A stretch of 64,000 nucleotides of DNA from Prochlorococcus sp. AG-347-G20 (GCA_003281645.1 QCBJ01000007.1:1-64000); one strand, 5' to 3'; counted from the stretch's first letter, positions 10,194-20,139 are shown. The notes: generated by a model not told the origin, from the sequence alone. Numbers and translations: made by a program.

Positions 10194-10736
10194 ATGTCGG
10201 GATATGTTTACCTTATTAGAGTGGGAGACCTATATAGAATTGGGAAAACGGATAATCTTGAAAAGAAAATTAAGAAATTAAAACCAGATGAATTATTAAC
10301 ATCAATTATGACAAAGGAACCAGAAACTCTTGAAGCAAGATTACTAAGAAAATATAAGTCCGAAAGAATTCCTGAAACAGGTTATTTAAAGCTCTCTAAA
10401 AGACAAATTAGAGAATGCAAAAAACAATTTGAATTAAAGGGAAGCTTACCTCACACTTTAGATGCTGAAGTTTCCATTACTCTATTTGCATCTTTTTTAT
10501 TGTTTTCATTAAGTTCCTTTATTTTTAATTATTTAAATTTTGGATTTATAAAAGCTACATCATATTCTTTTGGAATGGCCTCTCTTCCAATGGCTGTATT
10601 ATTTATTACAGGTAGTTTTGGGGGATACTTTTCTGAAGATTTATCTCTTTTTTCATTGTTAACTAATCGAATAAAAGGTTTATTTATTGCAATTGCAATG
10701 CTCTCAATGGCTTACTTAATTTTCAAATTAGGTTAA
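10194..10736 (+). CDS. GIY-YIG-type (T5orf172-like) domain fused to membrane segments
   Basis: A 180-residue protein. Residues 3-85 look like a GIY-YIG nuclease-superfamily domain: GYVYLIRVGDLYRIGKTDN, then the central LEARLLRKYK with the conserved Glu, and a terminal ETGYLKLSKRQIREC. Residues about 95-178 contain three hydrophobic helices. This family includes DNA-cleaving and non-catalytic members; an integral-membrane fusion is odd. It converges on the SDR gene with a four-base overlap. Confidence 0.6.
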   Translation: MSGYVYLIRVGDLYRIGKTDNLEKKIKKLKPDELLTSIMTKEPETLEARLLRKYKSERIPETGYLKLSKRQIRECKKQFELKGSLPHTLDAEVSITLFASFLLFSLSSFIFNYLNFGFIKATSYSFGMASLPMAVLFITGSFGGYFSEDLSLFSLLTNRIKGLFIAIAMLSMAYLIFKLG

Positions 10737-11440
10737 ATTTCATAATTACAATTTAAGGCTATTTCAAATGGTACTGATTGGGTAGGCAACTTCAGAATAG
10801 TTGAGCATATTTCAGCAATATCTTCAGGCTGTGTCATGCTTGATTTGTCTAGGGAAGAGATGTTTTGGGCCATTTCTGTATTAACCCAACTTGGGCAAAT
10901 TGCTGAAATCCTTATATTTTTATCCCAACCTTTATTTCTCATTGTTTGGCATAATCCCATCAAAGCAAACTTTGAAGAAGAATAAGCTGCTAAATCTCCT
11001 TTAGATCTTTTCCCACTCATTGAAACTAAAACAATAATTCTTCCTCTCCCTGAGGTACATAAATGATCCCAAGAAAGCCTACATAAATTCCAAATTGCCA
11101 AAAAGTTGATATTTAGTGTATTTAAAATATCTTCTTCATCTCCATCTTTGAATAAAAAAGGAACTTTAGATAATACTCCAGAACAATTTATTATTGAATC
11201 AAATCCTCCAAATTCATTTAAGGTATTTTTTATCCAATTTTCGGCAGTAATTTTTTTCAATGCATCATATTGGTTGACTAAAATTCTTCCTTCTGGCCAT
11301 TTATGTGGATCAATAATACTTCCTTTTAATGCTTCTAAATCTCTTATTCCGACACTAATTCTATTTCCTTCTTTTAATTCTTTATGTGCAATATTTAGTC
11401 CAATACCTCTATTGGCTCCACTTATTAGTATGGTTCTCAT
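10733..11440 (-). CDS. Short-chain dehydrogenase/reductase
   Basis: A classical SDR of 235 residues. The nucleotide-binding GANRGIG (7-13), NCSG, the catalytic Ser in VSMSG and YSSSK (Y-x-x-x-K) are present; CPSWVNTEM follows. The substrate cannot be told from sequence. It lies seven bases downstream of the lycopene cyclase gene on the same strand and is probably co-transcribed with it, but this does not prove a carotenoid role. Confidence 0.85.
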   Translation of the reverse strand: MRTILISGANRGIGLNIAHKELKEGNRISVGIRDLEALKGSIIDPHKWPEGRILVNQYDALKKITAENWIKNTLNEFGGFDSIINCSGVLSKVPFLFKDGDEEDILNTLNINFLAIWNLCRLSWDHLCTSGRGRIIVLVSMSGKRSKGDLAAYSSSKFALMGLCQTMRNKGWDKNIRISAICPSWVNTEMAQNISSLDKSSMTQPEDIAEICSTILKLPTQSVPFEIALNCNYEI

Positions 11441-11447
11441 TTTTAAA

Positions 11448-12731
11448 CTATATATTTGGAAATATTATCCTAAGTAACATTTTAAATTCTCTACCATGCA
11501 TAATCATAAGACCTTTCTTTACACTCCATGGAGCCTTTATAAACATTATCCACATCGCATATACAATCTCTCTTAGGGAGAGGGTATCAGTTAGAAAACC
11601 ATACCATTGATTTTTAGGTAGTTGGAAAAAACTGCCAAAAAATTCTCTCAATAGTTTTTCATCAAACCTCATGAGTTTTTCTAATCCAAATTGGTAAAGT
11701 GATTTCTTTCTAATTAATTCTTTTGACCATAAAGTTTCCCAACCTTTTCTAGCAATATGGTAGGTACTAAGATTTTTGTTTTTAATTGCTTCTGAAACTG
11801 CTTTTGCGACAAGTGGAGCTCTTCTTAAAACATTTCCTATTAAATATCCGGATGCAGGATGTACCATTGAAGCAGCACCACCATATCCGAGTATTTGTTG
11901 TTTGAAATCTGGTATTGGCATATTCATTGGTAAAAACAAACCCAGCTCTTCGTGTTGCATGCTTGTGATTGATATATCTCTATAAGAGAGCCTTTTCTCT
12001 AGTCTCTCTTTTAAATTTTCCATTGTTAGAGGATTTACCAAACCAAGAGATGTCTCTTCAAGAAAATATTTCCCATTTCCCATATCCATGGCATAAAGAA
12101 AAGTGGGCGGTTCTTTTCTTTGCTCTTCATTAAGATGGTCATTTCTATAGTCCATTAATACAAACTGCCCTTTTTTCAGTGGAGGTTTACTAAAATTACC
12201 CACTATCCCATAACAAGTTTGTACTGCTAAAGGACCACATGATTTTAATTTAAGAAAAACAGGATCATATCCTGTCGCATCTACTACTAATCTTGCAGAA
12301 TAAGTCTTGCCATCTTTTGTGGTTACTGTACTTTTATATTTTTCATAATTTATTTTGCTTGCAAAGCCTTGATGCCATTTAATAAAAGACTTGTTACATT
12401 CATTAAACCAAAAATTGTGGAGTTTCTTCTTATCAAATAGTCCATAATCTAGTGAATGTTCCGTGGCTTTATTCTCGTCGTCCTGTTCTTCTAAAGCGCC
12501 ATGACCAAAAAAACTTACAGTATTCTTCCATCTATATTCAAGTAAATCCTGAAGCCCGAGTTGATCAACTTCTTTCCCCCAAATGCCATATGTGTTTGGC
12601 CAAGGTTCATCTGGTCCATTCGGAGAAAGCACTTCAACATCTAATTTTTCCTTCCCTAAAGCTGAGGCAATTGCCATACCTGCAGGCCCTGCACCCAAAA
12701 CAAGAACATCTGGCATGTTTCCTTTTGACAT
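11448..12731 (-). CDS. crtL2: Lycopene cyclase, probably the epsilon type
   Basis: A 427-residue flavoprotein of the plant/cyanobacterial CrtL family, acting on lycopene at the membrane. The dinucleotide-binding VLVLGAGPAGMAIASAL (9-25), PWPNTYGIWGKEVDQLGL, VDATGYDP and GYGGAASMVHPASGYLIGNVLRRAP are family hallmarks. Prochlorococcus has a beta cyclase and a second cyclase forming epsilon rings. I assign the second type from the remembered neighbourhood near pcb; the beta/epsilon choice is inference. It heads an apparent operon with the SDR. Confidence 0.8.
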   Translation of the reverse strand: MSKGNMPDVLVLGAGPAGMAIASALGKEKLDVEVLSPNGPDEPWPNTYGIWGKEVDQLGLQDLLEYRWKNTVSFFGHGALEEQDDENKATEHSLDYGLFDKKKLHNFWFNECNKSFIKWHQGFASKINYEKYKSTVTTKDGKTYSARLVVDATGYDPVFLKLKSCGPLAVQTCYGIVGNFSKPPLKKGQFVLMDYRNDHLNEEQRKEPPTFLYAMDMGNGKYFLEETSLGLVNPLTMENLKERLEKRLSYRDISITSMQHEELGLFLPMNMPIPDFKQQILGYGGAASMVHPASGYLIGNVLRRAPLVAKAVSEAIKNKNLSTYHIARKGWETLWSKELIRKKSLYQFGLEKLMRFDEKLLREFFGSFFQLPKNQWYGFLTDTLSLREIVYAMWIMFIKAPWSVKKGLMIMHGREFKMLLRIIFPNI

Positions 12732-12955
12732 TAAATATAAATCTTATGATTAAGGAAATTTACGGAACAAATTATTACTTCTTCGTTTAGGAATATATAT
12801 TTCATCCAATACTTGTAATGAGAGTAGATTAATAATAATCAAATTACTCAATTACTAGTGACTAGGTTTTCAGTGTTTTAACAATAATTTATAAGATTAC
12901 AAAATAAAAAAACTTTGTTTATTTTTTTTATTATTAAAAAAATATAGCAAGTTAA

Positions 12956-13957
12956 ATGATTAAAAATAAAAATATTTTAATAACTGGAGGTAATTCGGGC
13001 ATAGGGCTTTTTGCTATCATTAATTTACTAAAGACGAAAAATAATTTATACGTTGTAATAAAATCTGAATTAAGAAAGAATGAATTTCTCAAAACAATTG
13101 AGAAATATTTTGATAAAAATTACCTCAGTAAATATTTAAATATTATTGAAAATTGTGATCTTTCTGATCTAGAAAATATTAAAAAAATTAAAGATTACTT
13201 TATTATTCAAAAGATATTTTTAGATGTCGTTGTTTTAAATGCAGGATTACAATATACGGGCTCTTTTTACCCTAAAGTATCAAAACAATGCATAGAACTA
13301 ACTTTTGCGGTAAATCATCTTGCACATTTTTACTTGGTGAATATCCTAAAAGATTTTGTTAGAGATAAAGAAGAATCTAGAATCATTATTACATCATCAG
13401 ATGTTCACGACCCCAAAAGTTCAGGTGGCAATGTAGGAAAGAAAGCGGGACTTAATAAACTAGTTGATTTTAGAAAAAAAGTAACTGGGCAATTTTTAAA
13501 TTTTAATGCTGATGAAGCTTATAAAAATAGTAAGTTATGTAATATTTTGTTTGCTAAGGAACTTGAAAAAAAATTAAAAATTTCCTCCAGTAAAATTTCT
13601 GTAATTACTTGGGCTCCTGGTCTAGTAATACCAAATGATGATTGCGGTTTTTTTAGATATAGTAAACGTTTTAATCTCTTTGGATATTTAATTTTTTCTA
13701 AAGCTGCAAAAAATATTTTAGGAATTTCTGAAAGTATTGAAAATGCTGGTAAAATACTTTCTGAAATTGTTTTTGATTCAAATTTAAATAATATTGGTTA
13801 CGTTCATTTAAGTAATAAACTTATATCTTTTAAAAAACATAAATTAGTTGAAAGTAAGGTTAGTGATGAGGCAAATAACTCTGAGTTGGCTTCAAAACTC
13901 TGGATTTTAAGTGAAGAGATTTGTAGATCATTTGGCTTTGTTACTTTCAATATTTAA
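12956..13957 (+). CDS. POR-like short-chain reductase
   Basis: A 333-residue SDR related to light-dependent protochlorophyllide oxidoreductase. It has NILITGGNSGIG (5-16), NAGLQ, ITSSDVHDP and AYKNSKLCNILFA, the last matching the POR form of the Y-x-x-x-K motif. It diverges from canonical POR in the middle and is Lys/Asn/Ile-rich, so it may act on another substrate. The 3' end overlaps the convergent mscS gene by 30 bases. Confidence 0.7.
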   Translation: MIKNKNILITGGNSGIGLFAIINLLKTKNNLYVVIKSELRKNEFLKTIEKYFDKNYLSKYLNIIENCDLSDLENIKKIKDYFIIQKIFLDVVVLNAGLQYTGSFYPKVSKQCIELTFAVNHLAHFYLVNILKDFVRDKEESRIIITSSDVHDPKSSGGNVGKKAGLNKLVDFRKKVTGQFLNFNADEAYKNSKLCNILFAKELEKKLKISSSKISVITWAPGLVIPNDDCGFFRYSKRFNLFGYLIFSKAAKNILGISESIENAGKILSEIVFDSNLNNIGYVHLSNKLISFKKHKLVESKVSDEANNSELASKLWILSEEICRSFGFVTFNI

Positions 13958-14965
13958 GGTTTGTGTTGGGAATGCAAACTCTATATTATTAACCGCAAAT
14001 TCCTCAATAATTCTTAAATTTATAGATTGTTGAGCTTCCATTGCAGCGAGATAATTATTCGTTGGGATGTAATAAACAAGTTCGAAATTAAGACTGAAGT
14101 CTCCGAAATCTGTGAAATGACATCTATCAAAAGACGCATCTTTTGTCTCTTCAACTATTTTTTTAATTATTATTGGAATCAATTTCATAAGTTTTGGAGA
14201 GGTTTCATAAACGACTCCTAATTTATGCACCAACCTCCTTTTTTCCATTTGTGCGTAATTTGAAATTATTCCATTTGTTAGGGCGCTGTTGCTCATTACT
14301 ATTACTTCTCCATTAATACTTCTTATCCTTGAGGATCGTACTCCGACCCTCTCAACCATTCCGAGGACCCCATCAGATTTTATAAACTCACCTTTTTGAA
14401 AAGGTTTATCAAGCAAAATTGTTATATATTCAAAAAACTCCTGAACTGGATCTTTCAAAGCTAATCCTGCTCCAATTCCTCCTGCACTTAGTAAAGCCCA
14501 TATAGCAGTCATTTGAACACCTATATTTTGTAAGAAAAATATTGAACCAATAGTCCATGTTAATGCTTTTATCAATGGAGTTAGTGAAGATACCATTGAA
14601 CTAATTGAGGAATCATTAATTTTCGAGGTCGATTCTGTTAAAGATCTTATTAAAACCTTGTTGAGAGCTTTTATGATGATTATTAATATAAATAATTTCA
14701 GAATATTCAATAAGACAGAGATGAAAGTTATTTCATCAGCAAATAAATAGTCAATTGAAAAATAAAATGAAAGGAGTAAACCTATAGGTTTTATAATTCC
14801 AGAGATTACCTCAAAAATAAAATCATCGAAATTTGTTTTTGTTCTTTTGGAAATCTTTTTAAAAAATATTTTTGAAAGTTTAGAAATTATTATCGACAAT
14901 AAAGTTCCAATAAAAAAAATAGATATTGCCAGAAGGAAGTTTTCAGTAACTAATTTCATATTCAA
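13928..14965 (-). CDS. MscS-family mechanosensitive channel
   Basis: A 345-residue inner-membrane protein. Hydrophobic segments lie at about 8-28, 56-75, 82-105 and 135-155; the pore-like helix WALLSAGGIGAGLALKDPVQEF and the beta domain with GEFIKSDGVLGMVERVGVRSSRIRSINGEVIVMSNSALTNGIISNY are typical MscS. It likely releases solutes on hypo-osmotic shock. Its last codons overlap the POR-like gene on the other strand. Confidence 0.88.
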   Translation of the reverse strand: MNMKLVTENFLLAISIFFIGTLLSIIISKLSKIFFKKISKRTKTNFDDFIFEVISGIIKPIGLLLSFYFSIDYLFADEITFISVLLNILKLFILIIIIKALNKVLIRSLTESTSKINDSSISSMVSSLTPLIKALTWTIGSIFFLQNIGVQMTAIWALLSAGGIGAGLALKDPVQEFFEYITILLDKPFQKGEFIKSDGVLGMVERVGVRSSRIRSINGEVIVMSNSALTNGIISNYAQMEKRRLVHKLGVVYETSPKLMKLIPIIIKKIVEETKDASFDRCHFTDFGDFSLNFELVYYIPTNNYLAAMEAQQSINLRIIEEFAVNNIEFAFPTQTLNIESNKAK

Positions 14966-15037
14966 ATAAACCCTAAAAATTTATCTCTAATAAAATTTTA
15001 AATTATCTCTCAACAACAAACCAGTATTTATTTTTCT

Positions 15038-15607
15038 TTAACTCATTATTATATTTCTAATTTCTTTAAATTCTTTTCTATCCGCAGTTTTGCATAATTC
15101 AAAAATTATTGATTCAGTTGTTGTTAAGATCGCCCCACTCTTAGTCATTCTTTGTAATGCTATTTCATGATCTACACTATTTCGACTCCCCATGGCATCT
15201 GATATGAGAATAACTTCAAATCCTGTTTGTAAACAATCTAAGACTGTTTGTTGAATACAAATATGTGTTTCGATCCCACAAACTATCAAATTACTAATTT
15301 TCTTATCTTTAAGTTCTTTTAAAAATTCTTCTAATTTAGCTAGACTAAAATCCATTTTTTCAAATTTTCTAAATCCATTTTTGGGCAATAATTCAGGTAT
15401 CGTTGCACCCAATTTGAATGGGTTCTGTTCAGATAAAAAAATGTTTTCTTCTAAAATTTGGTAGGCATCTATAAGCTTTTTGATGTTTTTGGTTATTGAA
15501 TCCTTTTTAAATATTGCTCTTATAATTTTTTCCTGAACATCTATGATTAGTAAAGCATTCACTTTTGGGGATAGTTTGTCAGAAGATTTTTCATACCCAT
15601 TCATCAT
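15038..15607 (-). CDS. Isochorismatase-family hydrolase
   Basis: A 189-residue cysteine hydrolase. The catalytic Asp (LLIIDVQEK, near 22), Lys region and nucleophile Cys in GIETHICIQQTVLDCL (near 117) are visible, as is SDAMGSR. The family includes nicotinamidases and isochorismatases; the sequence resembles the ycaC/isochorismatase-like group of unknown substrate. Two ATG codons stand at the start. It is divergent from the fur-like gene. Confidence 0.82.
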   Translation of the reverse strand: MMNGYEKSSDKLSPKVNALLIIDVQEKIIRAIFKKDSITKNIKKLIDAYQILEENIFLSEQNPFKLGATIPELLPKNGFRKFEKMDFSLAKLEEFLKELKDKKISNLIVCGIETHICIQQTVLDCLQTGFEVILISDAMGSRNSVDHEIALQRMTKSGAILTTTESIIFELCKTADRKEFKEIRNIIMS

Positions 15608-15721
15608 TTGTAATTAAAGATATATTCAACATAGTATTTTGAACAACTTTAGTAAACATTTTAAATCAAAAAGTTGTTTTACTCTCATCTAGAGTTATTA
15701 TTGAGAATAGCCGTGGTTTAA

Positions 15722-16177
15722 TTGTTGTCATTATCCTCTCAATACAATGTCATCACATCTCCTCTTGGAGACGGTTTACATAAAGATGGGAAGAGATTAA
15801 CTCCTCAAAGGCTTAAGGTTCTTAATTTATTCGAAAATATTGGTTCTGGAAAGCATCTTAGTGCTGAAGAGGTACATGAAAAGTTAGTTAAATCAAGCTC
15901 CAAAGTTTCACTTGCAACAATTTATAGAACTCTAAGACTTTTAGTACAAATGGGTCTGCTTCATGAATTAGAACTCAGTGAGGGCGGACACAGATATGAG
16001 TTGCTTAGTAATGACACTCCTGATCATCATCATTTAATTTGTATTAGGTGTGGTAGAACAGAAGAATTCGAAAATGAAGAAGTTTTAGAAGCTGGCAAAG
16101 TTGCAGCAAAAATTAATGGGTTTAAACTAATTGAATCCTCTTTAAACGTAAGAGCAATATGTCCTAATTGCATTTAG
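15722..16177 (+). CDS. Fur-family metal-responsive regulator
   Basis: A 151-residue transcription factor. The winged helix contains RLTPQRLKVLNLF and VSLATIYRTLRLLVQMGLL (DNA-recognition helix); the dimerisation domain has DHHHLICIRCG and a final CPNC, giving two Cys pairs for structural zinc. The family includes Fur, Zur and PerR; which metal or peroxide is sensed is not decidable here. Translation likely starts at one of two tandem TTGs (15722, 15725). Confidence 0.88.
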   Translation: MLSLSSQYNVITSPLGDGLHKDGKRLTPQRLKVLNLFENIGSGKHLSAEEVHEKLVKSSSKVSLATIYRTLRLLVQMGLLHELELSEGGHRYELLSNDTPDHHHLICIRCGRTEEFENEEVLEAGKVAAKINGFKLIESSLNVRAICPNCI

Positions 16178-16183
16178 CAGATT

Positions 16184-17116
16184 TTAACTTAAAGTCCCTC
16201 CGCAACTAGATCCTGCACCTGCAGTACAAGCAAAACAATGTTCTTTTACAGCTACCCTGTAGTCAAAAGTAAATGACTCATCAAATAGATCAAAAAGTGT
16301 CTTTGGTCCTTTATTATCTCGGAAATTTATCTGTTGATTAAAGTCACAATCATAAATTTCTCCAAGCCAATTTACACTAATAGTCTTTTTGCACATAAGA
16401 CTTTCTAAATTATTTTCATTGAAATTTTCTTTTAGTAATTTGTAATAAATATTTAGTTTCCCTTCTCTTCTTAGAGATTCTTCATATCTATTTATTGGCA
16501 TATTAGTTATTGTGTATAAGTTATTAAAAACGATATTATATTTTTCGAATAGTATTTTTTTATAATCTTGCTCCAATATTTTCTGAGAGGGTGGAAGAAT
16601 TGGGCTTACAGGATTGTAAACAAGATTTAATTGCAATCCATTTTCTTCCCCTCCATAGCCTAGATCATTAAGAATTTTTATAGCATTAATACTTTTTTCA
16701 AAAACCCCAAGACCCCTTTGAAAATCAACATTATTTTTTTCGTAACATGGTAGCGAAGCAGTAACTATTACTTTATTCTTTGCAAGAAATTGAGGAAGAT
16801 CTTCATAACCTTCTTCAAAGAAAATTGTTAAATTGCATCTATCAATAATATCAACTTGTTTCGTGCTCAAACTAGTTATTAGGTTTTTAAACTCTGGGTG
16901 AAGTTCTGGCGCGCCACCTGTTATATCTAGAGTCTTGATTTTGTACTTATCAATTATTTTTGGAATAAGAGATATTATTTCATTGGACATCTTTTCAGTC
17001 CTTATGGGACTTGAATTAACATGACAATGCTTACAAGCCTGATTGCATTTATAACCTATATTAATTTGCAATGTTTCTATAGGTTCTTTATATATTGAGG
17101 GGAATTTTTCTTTCAT
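16184..17116 (-). CDS. arsS: ArsS-like radical SAM enzyme (Cys form)
   Basis: A 310-residue radical SAM protein. The cluster motif CNQACKHCHVNSSP (near 29-42), GGAPELHP and a C-terminal CFACTAGAGSSCGG resemble the arsenosugar-biosynthesis protein ArsS. Several ArsS proteins use selenocysteine near the C-terminus; here the codon is TGC, so it is an ordinary Cys form. No methyltransferase ArsM neighbour is seen. It ends seven bases from the convergent fur-like gene. Confidence 0.75.
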   Translation of the reverse strand: MKEKFPSIYKEPIETLQINIGYKCNQACKHCHVNSSPIRTEKMSNEIISLIPKIIDKYKIKTLDITGGAPELHPEFKNLITSLSTKQVDIIDRCNLTIFFEEGYEDLPQFLAKNKVIVTASLPCYEKNNVDFQRGLGVFEKSINAIKILNDLGYGGEENGLQLNLVYNPVSPILPPSQKILEQDYKKILFEKYNIVFNNLYTITNMPINRYEESLRREGKLNIYYKLLKENFNENNLESLMCKKTISVNWLGEIYDCDFNQQINFRDNKGPKTLFDLFDESFTFDYRVAVKEHCFACTAGAGSSCGGTLS

Positions 17117-17156
17117 AAATCTAATATTTATAGATTGTCATTCGAAAATTCAAAAG

Positions 17157-18377
17157 TCAACTATTTTTTTTAAAGTTTGATCTCTTATTAGCAAGTTCAA
17201 TAAACCAACTTATATATTCTTTGGGACCATTTTGAAAAACTAAGTCAAATTTTAAGTTGTCATAAAGATCACTGATCCCTGTAAAACCAGTTTTTTTTGT
17301 AGAAGGTCTTTCAACTTCACCAGAACTACTATCTACAAAAATTATTTTATTATTAATACCAAATTCATTACCTAATATTTGTATAAATTCTAAAAAAGAT
17401 CTGTCACTTCCTCCCCTTAAATAACTCTTTTCACCATTATTTTTTTTTGATGTAATTGTGTCACCAACTCCCACAATCAAAGGCATATCTTCTGTTTGAA
17501 TAGTTCTTTTGCATAAATCAATTTTTCCCGTAATAGAATTTGGAGAATTTCTAAAATTAAAATTACTTCCAAAAGGAGCTTTACCTGTTTTATCCGCAAT
17601 GAATTTATTTAAAAGGAATAAAACTCCAGAATCTTTAACTGCTCCTTTAATAAGTAATTGTATGTCTGTTGATCCAATATCATCTTTAGAAGAAAGTTTA
17701 ATTGTTTCTTTACTATTTTTATTTCCTAAATTTGGTGAAATATGCAGGAAAAATGAGTTTTTAAGGCCTTCGGATTCAGCTTTTAAGATGATTTCATTCA
17801 TCATTTTTTCAAAACTAATTTGAATAAGCTTTCTTTTATCAGAATCATTGTTAACTAAATCAAATAGACTATTGAAATTAATCGTTGGCGAGAAGCGTGT
17901 TTTGCATATTGATTTTACTGCGTGAAAATTTATATCTTCCTGGCTAAGTTCAGGAAAAATATTCTTTACTATAAAATTAAACTTTGGTCTTATTAGACTA
18001 GGTACTTTAGATAAAAAATTTAGTTCTTTTTCTGAGACTCCTTCAAAACTTATTTCACCATTGTTGTCTTGATACTCTACTCCACAGGCTGCTAAACCTC
18101 TTAAATATAGCTCTTTATTTTTAGGCTCAGTGGTACTTCTTAAACTCCTTTCTATTATTCTGTTAACCCCTCTTGGACCTTCATGTTCACCGCATGTTAA
18201 TACAAAGAATTCCTCTGCAAATTCTTTTACTGCATAAATATATTTTGATTCCAACTCTCTAGTCATTGGGTCTTTAACTAAAGGGATACAAACTCCGTCA
18301 ATGTCTTGAATAAACAAGATATTTTTAGAAGAAATTAATTGTTTTTGTACCTTTAAATTACTTTCCATATATTCCAT
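17157..18377 (-). CDS. stpA: Glucosylglycerol-3-phosphatase-like protein (StpA family)
   Basis: A 406-residue HAD-type phosphatase. LFIQDIDGVCIPLVKDPMTR (near 21-40) contains the nucleophile Asp motif DxDG; FVLTCGEHEGPRGVN and GVGDTITSKK (acidic motif) follow. Family members in other cyanobacteria dephosphorylate glucosylglycerol phosphate to the osmolyte glucosylglycerol. No synthase is in the window, so the substrate may be related rather than identical. It is divergent from a GpsA-like gene. Confidence 0.72.
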   Translation of the reverse strand: MEYMESNLKVQKQLISSKNILFIQDIDGVCIPLVKDPMTRELESKYIYAVKEFAEEFFVLTCGEHEGPRGVNRIIERSLRSTTEPKNKELYLRGLAACGVEYQDNNGEISFEGVSEKELNFLSKVPSLIRPKFNFIVKNIFPELSQEDINFHAVKSICKTRFSPTINFNSLFDLVNNDSDKRKLIQISFEKMMNEIILKAESEGLKNSFFLHISPNLGNKNSKETIKLSSKDDIGSTDIQLLIKGAVKDSGVLFLLNKFIADKTGKAPFGSNFNFRNSPNSITGKIDLCKRTIQTEDMPLIVGVGDTITSKKNNGEKSYLRGGSDRSFLEFIQILGNEFGINNKIIFVDSSSGEVERPSTKKTGFTGISDLYDNLKFDLVFQNGPKEYISWFIELANKRSNFKKNS

Positions 18378-18538
18378 GTTTATAATTATTTCTCTTTTTA
18401 TTTAATTTCTTTCAAGAAATTATAAATTAAAAAATCCAATATTTACAATAAATAATTTGCTATGGTCAAAAATTGCTTTAATGTAGAAAAATGTTGTAAA
18501 GGGTAAGAAATTAAAAAAATTATCAAGAATTTCCAAAA

Positions 18539-20047
18539 ATGAAGAATAATTTCATAGAAAACATAAATGATGAAAAATATTTTTATTCATTGATTGAAGA
18601 TATAGAGAACAGCAAAGTTGGATTCTACAGTGTTGGTTTATATCCTGCATCATTGGCATACAACTGTGCTATGCATGGAAATTCAAATAATATTCTCTTA
18701 GCTCCTAGGGAAGATAGAGATTTGTTAGGTGCTTTCTCAAATGATGTTCTTTCTGATATGGATAATGAGATTATTGCAAAGATTAAGAGAATGGGACATT
18801 ATTCTTCAGAGGAGAAAAGAAAGTCTTTTGATCTAAAAGATCTTCTCTTGGAATGTGAAATAGTTATTCTTGCTTCAAACAGTAATCACATAAAAGATGA
18901 TGTTAAACATGCTTTAGAACTTAGAAAAACTTTAAAAAGAGAAAATGTGGTTCTTGGCTGTCTCGTCGGTTCTTTTTGCGTTGACAATAAAAGTAAAACC
19001 CCTTTTATTCTCTGTAATAAATATCCAAATTTAGCTTTTTTTACAGGATTTCATCGTCACGGAGCTTTACGAAATCCTAATGATAGTTTTACTGCAAATT
19101 TCTGCCATCCTGATGCCCTAACTGCTTTAATAGGAGCTCGCATTTTGAATCAATTGTCCCCGAAAATTCAAGTTTCTCCTGGAGTTCATAATATTGAATG
19201 TCAATATATAAAATCAATAAAAAATATCTCATCCATATTTGCAGGTTTTGTAAATAACTTTCATTCCGATAAGCCAGGAATGCTACCTAGCATTAATACG
19301 ATTTTGTTAACCCAATGTTTAGATCAGGCCGCATCAGTATCATTGCAAGTAAGAAAAGAAAATAAATTAGAAAATAAATATCTTTCATTAAAAGAACTTG
19401 GTTATGGTGAAGAAATAATTAGTGCAAAGGAAATAATTAATGATAAATTTTGTGAAAAAGGAGATTATACTTTTTCTCAATTAAATGCTGTTAAGGCTGA
19501 TGTCTTAGGGAGTATGACTCTACCAACTGATGGAAAACCAACAAGGAATTTTCAAGCAGGACAGGTTTTATCAGATATGCTTTTGCAACTCAAAAGATGT
19601 CCAAAAGATGTCTCAGAATTTGTAAATTGGTGTGATAAATACTCTCTCAGTCAAGGAGGTTTAGAAGGTCTAAAATCTTTAAAATTTTGGCCAGACATTT
19701 ATAAAGAATTCAAAATCAAAAATAATAATTGTTCAATGATTAATCTTATTTATTTATGCTTTAATGCTAATTCAGAAGAAAAAAAAGAAATTTATAAGGT
19801 TTTAATTAGTTCAGAAGAGATCACTAATTTTTGCCAAGAATCAGTGAAATCTGAATTATCTCTAGAACTAAATGAAAAATTAAAAGGAGATTATCTTTTT
19901 AATGATATTGAAAACCTTTATAAGAAATTATTTATTAATAAAGAGAAAAATGATATTAAAAAAAATAAATATAGTAATCAAATTTCTAAAAAATATCCAA
20001 GCTATATCAATGTATTGAAAATTATCAATAATTATTTTAATAATTGA
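18539..20047 (+). CDS. Predicted NAD(P)-dependent dehydrogenase, GpsA-like
   Basis: A 502-residue protein without a name I am sure of. Residues 25-170 look like a Rossmann domain (KVGFYSVGLYPASLAYNCAM; LECEIVILASNSNHI). Next comes FFTGFHRHGALRNP, and a helical domain with NIECQYIKSIKNISSIFAGFVNNFH, placed like the catalytic-helix region of glycerol-3-phosphate dehydrogenase. A final 130 residues are Lys/Asn-rich. Divergence from the stpA-like gene hints at osmolyte metabolism; this is inference. Confidence 0.45.
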   Translation: MKNNFIENINDEKYFYSLIEDIENSKVGFYSVGLYPASLAYNCAMHGNSNNILLAPREDRDLLGAFSNDVLSDMDNEIIAKIKRMGHYSSEEKRKSFDLKDLLLECEIVILASNSNHIKDDVKHALELRKTLKRENVVLGCLVGSFCVDNKSKTPFILCNKYPNLAFFTGFHRHGALRNPNDSFTANFCHPDALTALIGARILNQLSPKIQVSPGVHNIECQYIKSIKNISSIFAGFVNNFHSDKPGMLPSINTILLTQCLDQAASVSLQVRKENKLENKYLSLKELGYGEEIISAKEIINDKFCEKGDYTFSQLNAVKADVLGSMTLPTDGKPTRNFQAGQVLSDMLLQLKRCPKDVSEFVNWCDKYSLSQGGLEGLKSLKFWPDIYKEFKIKNNNCSMINLIYLCFNANSEEKKEIYKVLISSEEITNFCQESVKSELSLELNEKLKGDYLFNDIENLYKKLFINKEKNDIKKNKYSNQISKKYPSYINVLKIINNYFNN

Positions 20048-20139
20048 TTATTTATTTAATTTACTTAAAAGCTAAGTTCTTCATTTATTTACTAATCTTG
20101 ATTGCGGGGTTAGAATTATTATGGTTTTAAAAGGTTTTT

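Noticed and set aside
12452-12790. 112-residue plus-strand frame
   Set aside because: Lies antisense in the lycopene cyclase gene and has no coding features of its own.
13928-13957. Frameshift at the end of the POR-like gene
   Set aside because: The 30-base convergent overlap with mscS leaves both frames intact and both lengths normal.
16184-16260. Selenocysteine in the ArsS-like protein
   Set aside because: The relevant codon is TGC, followed by a normal stop, so it is a Cys form.
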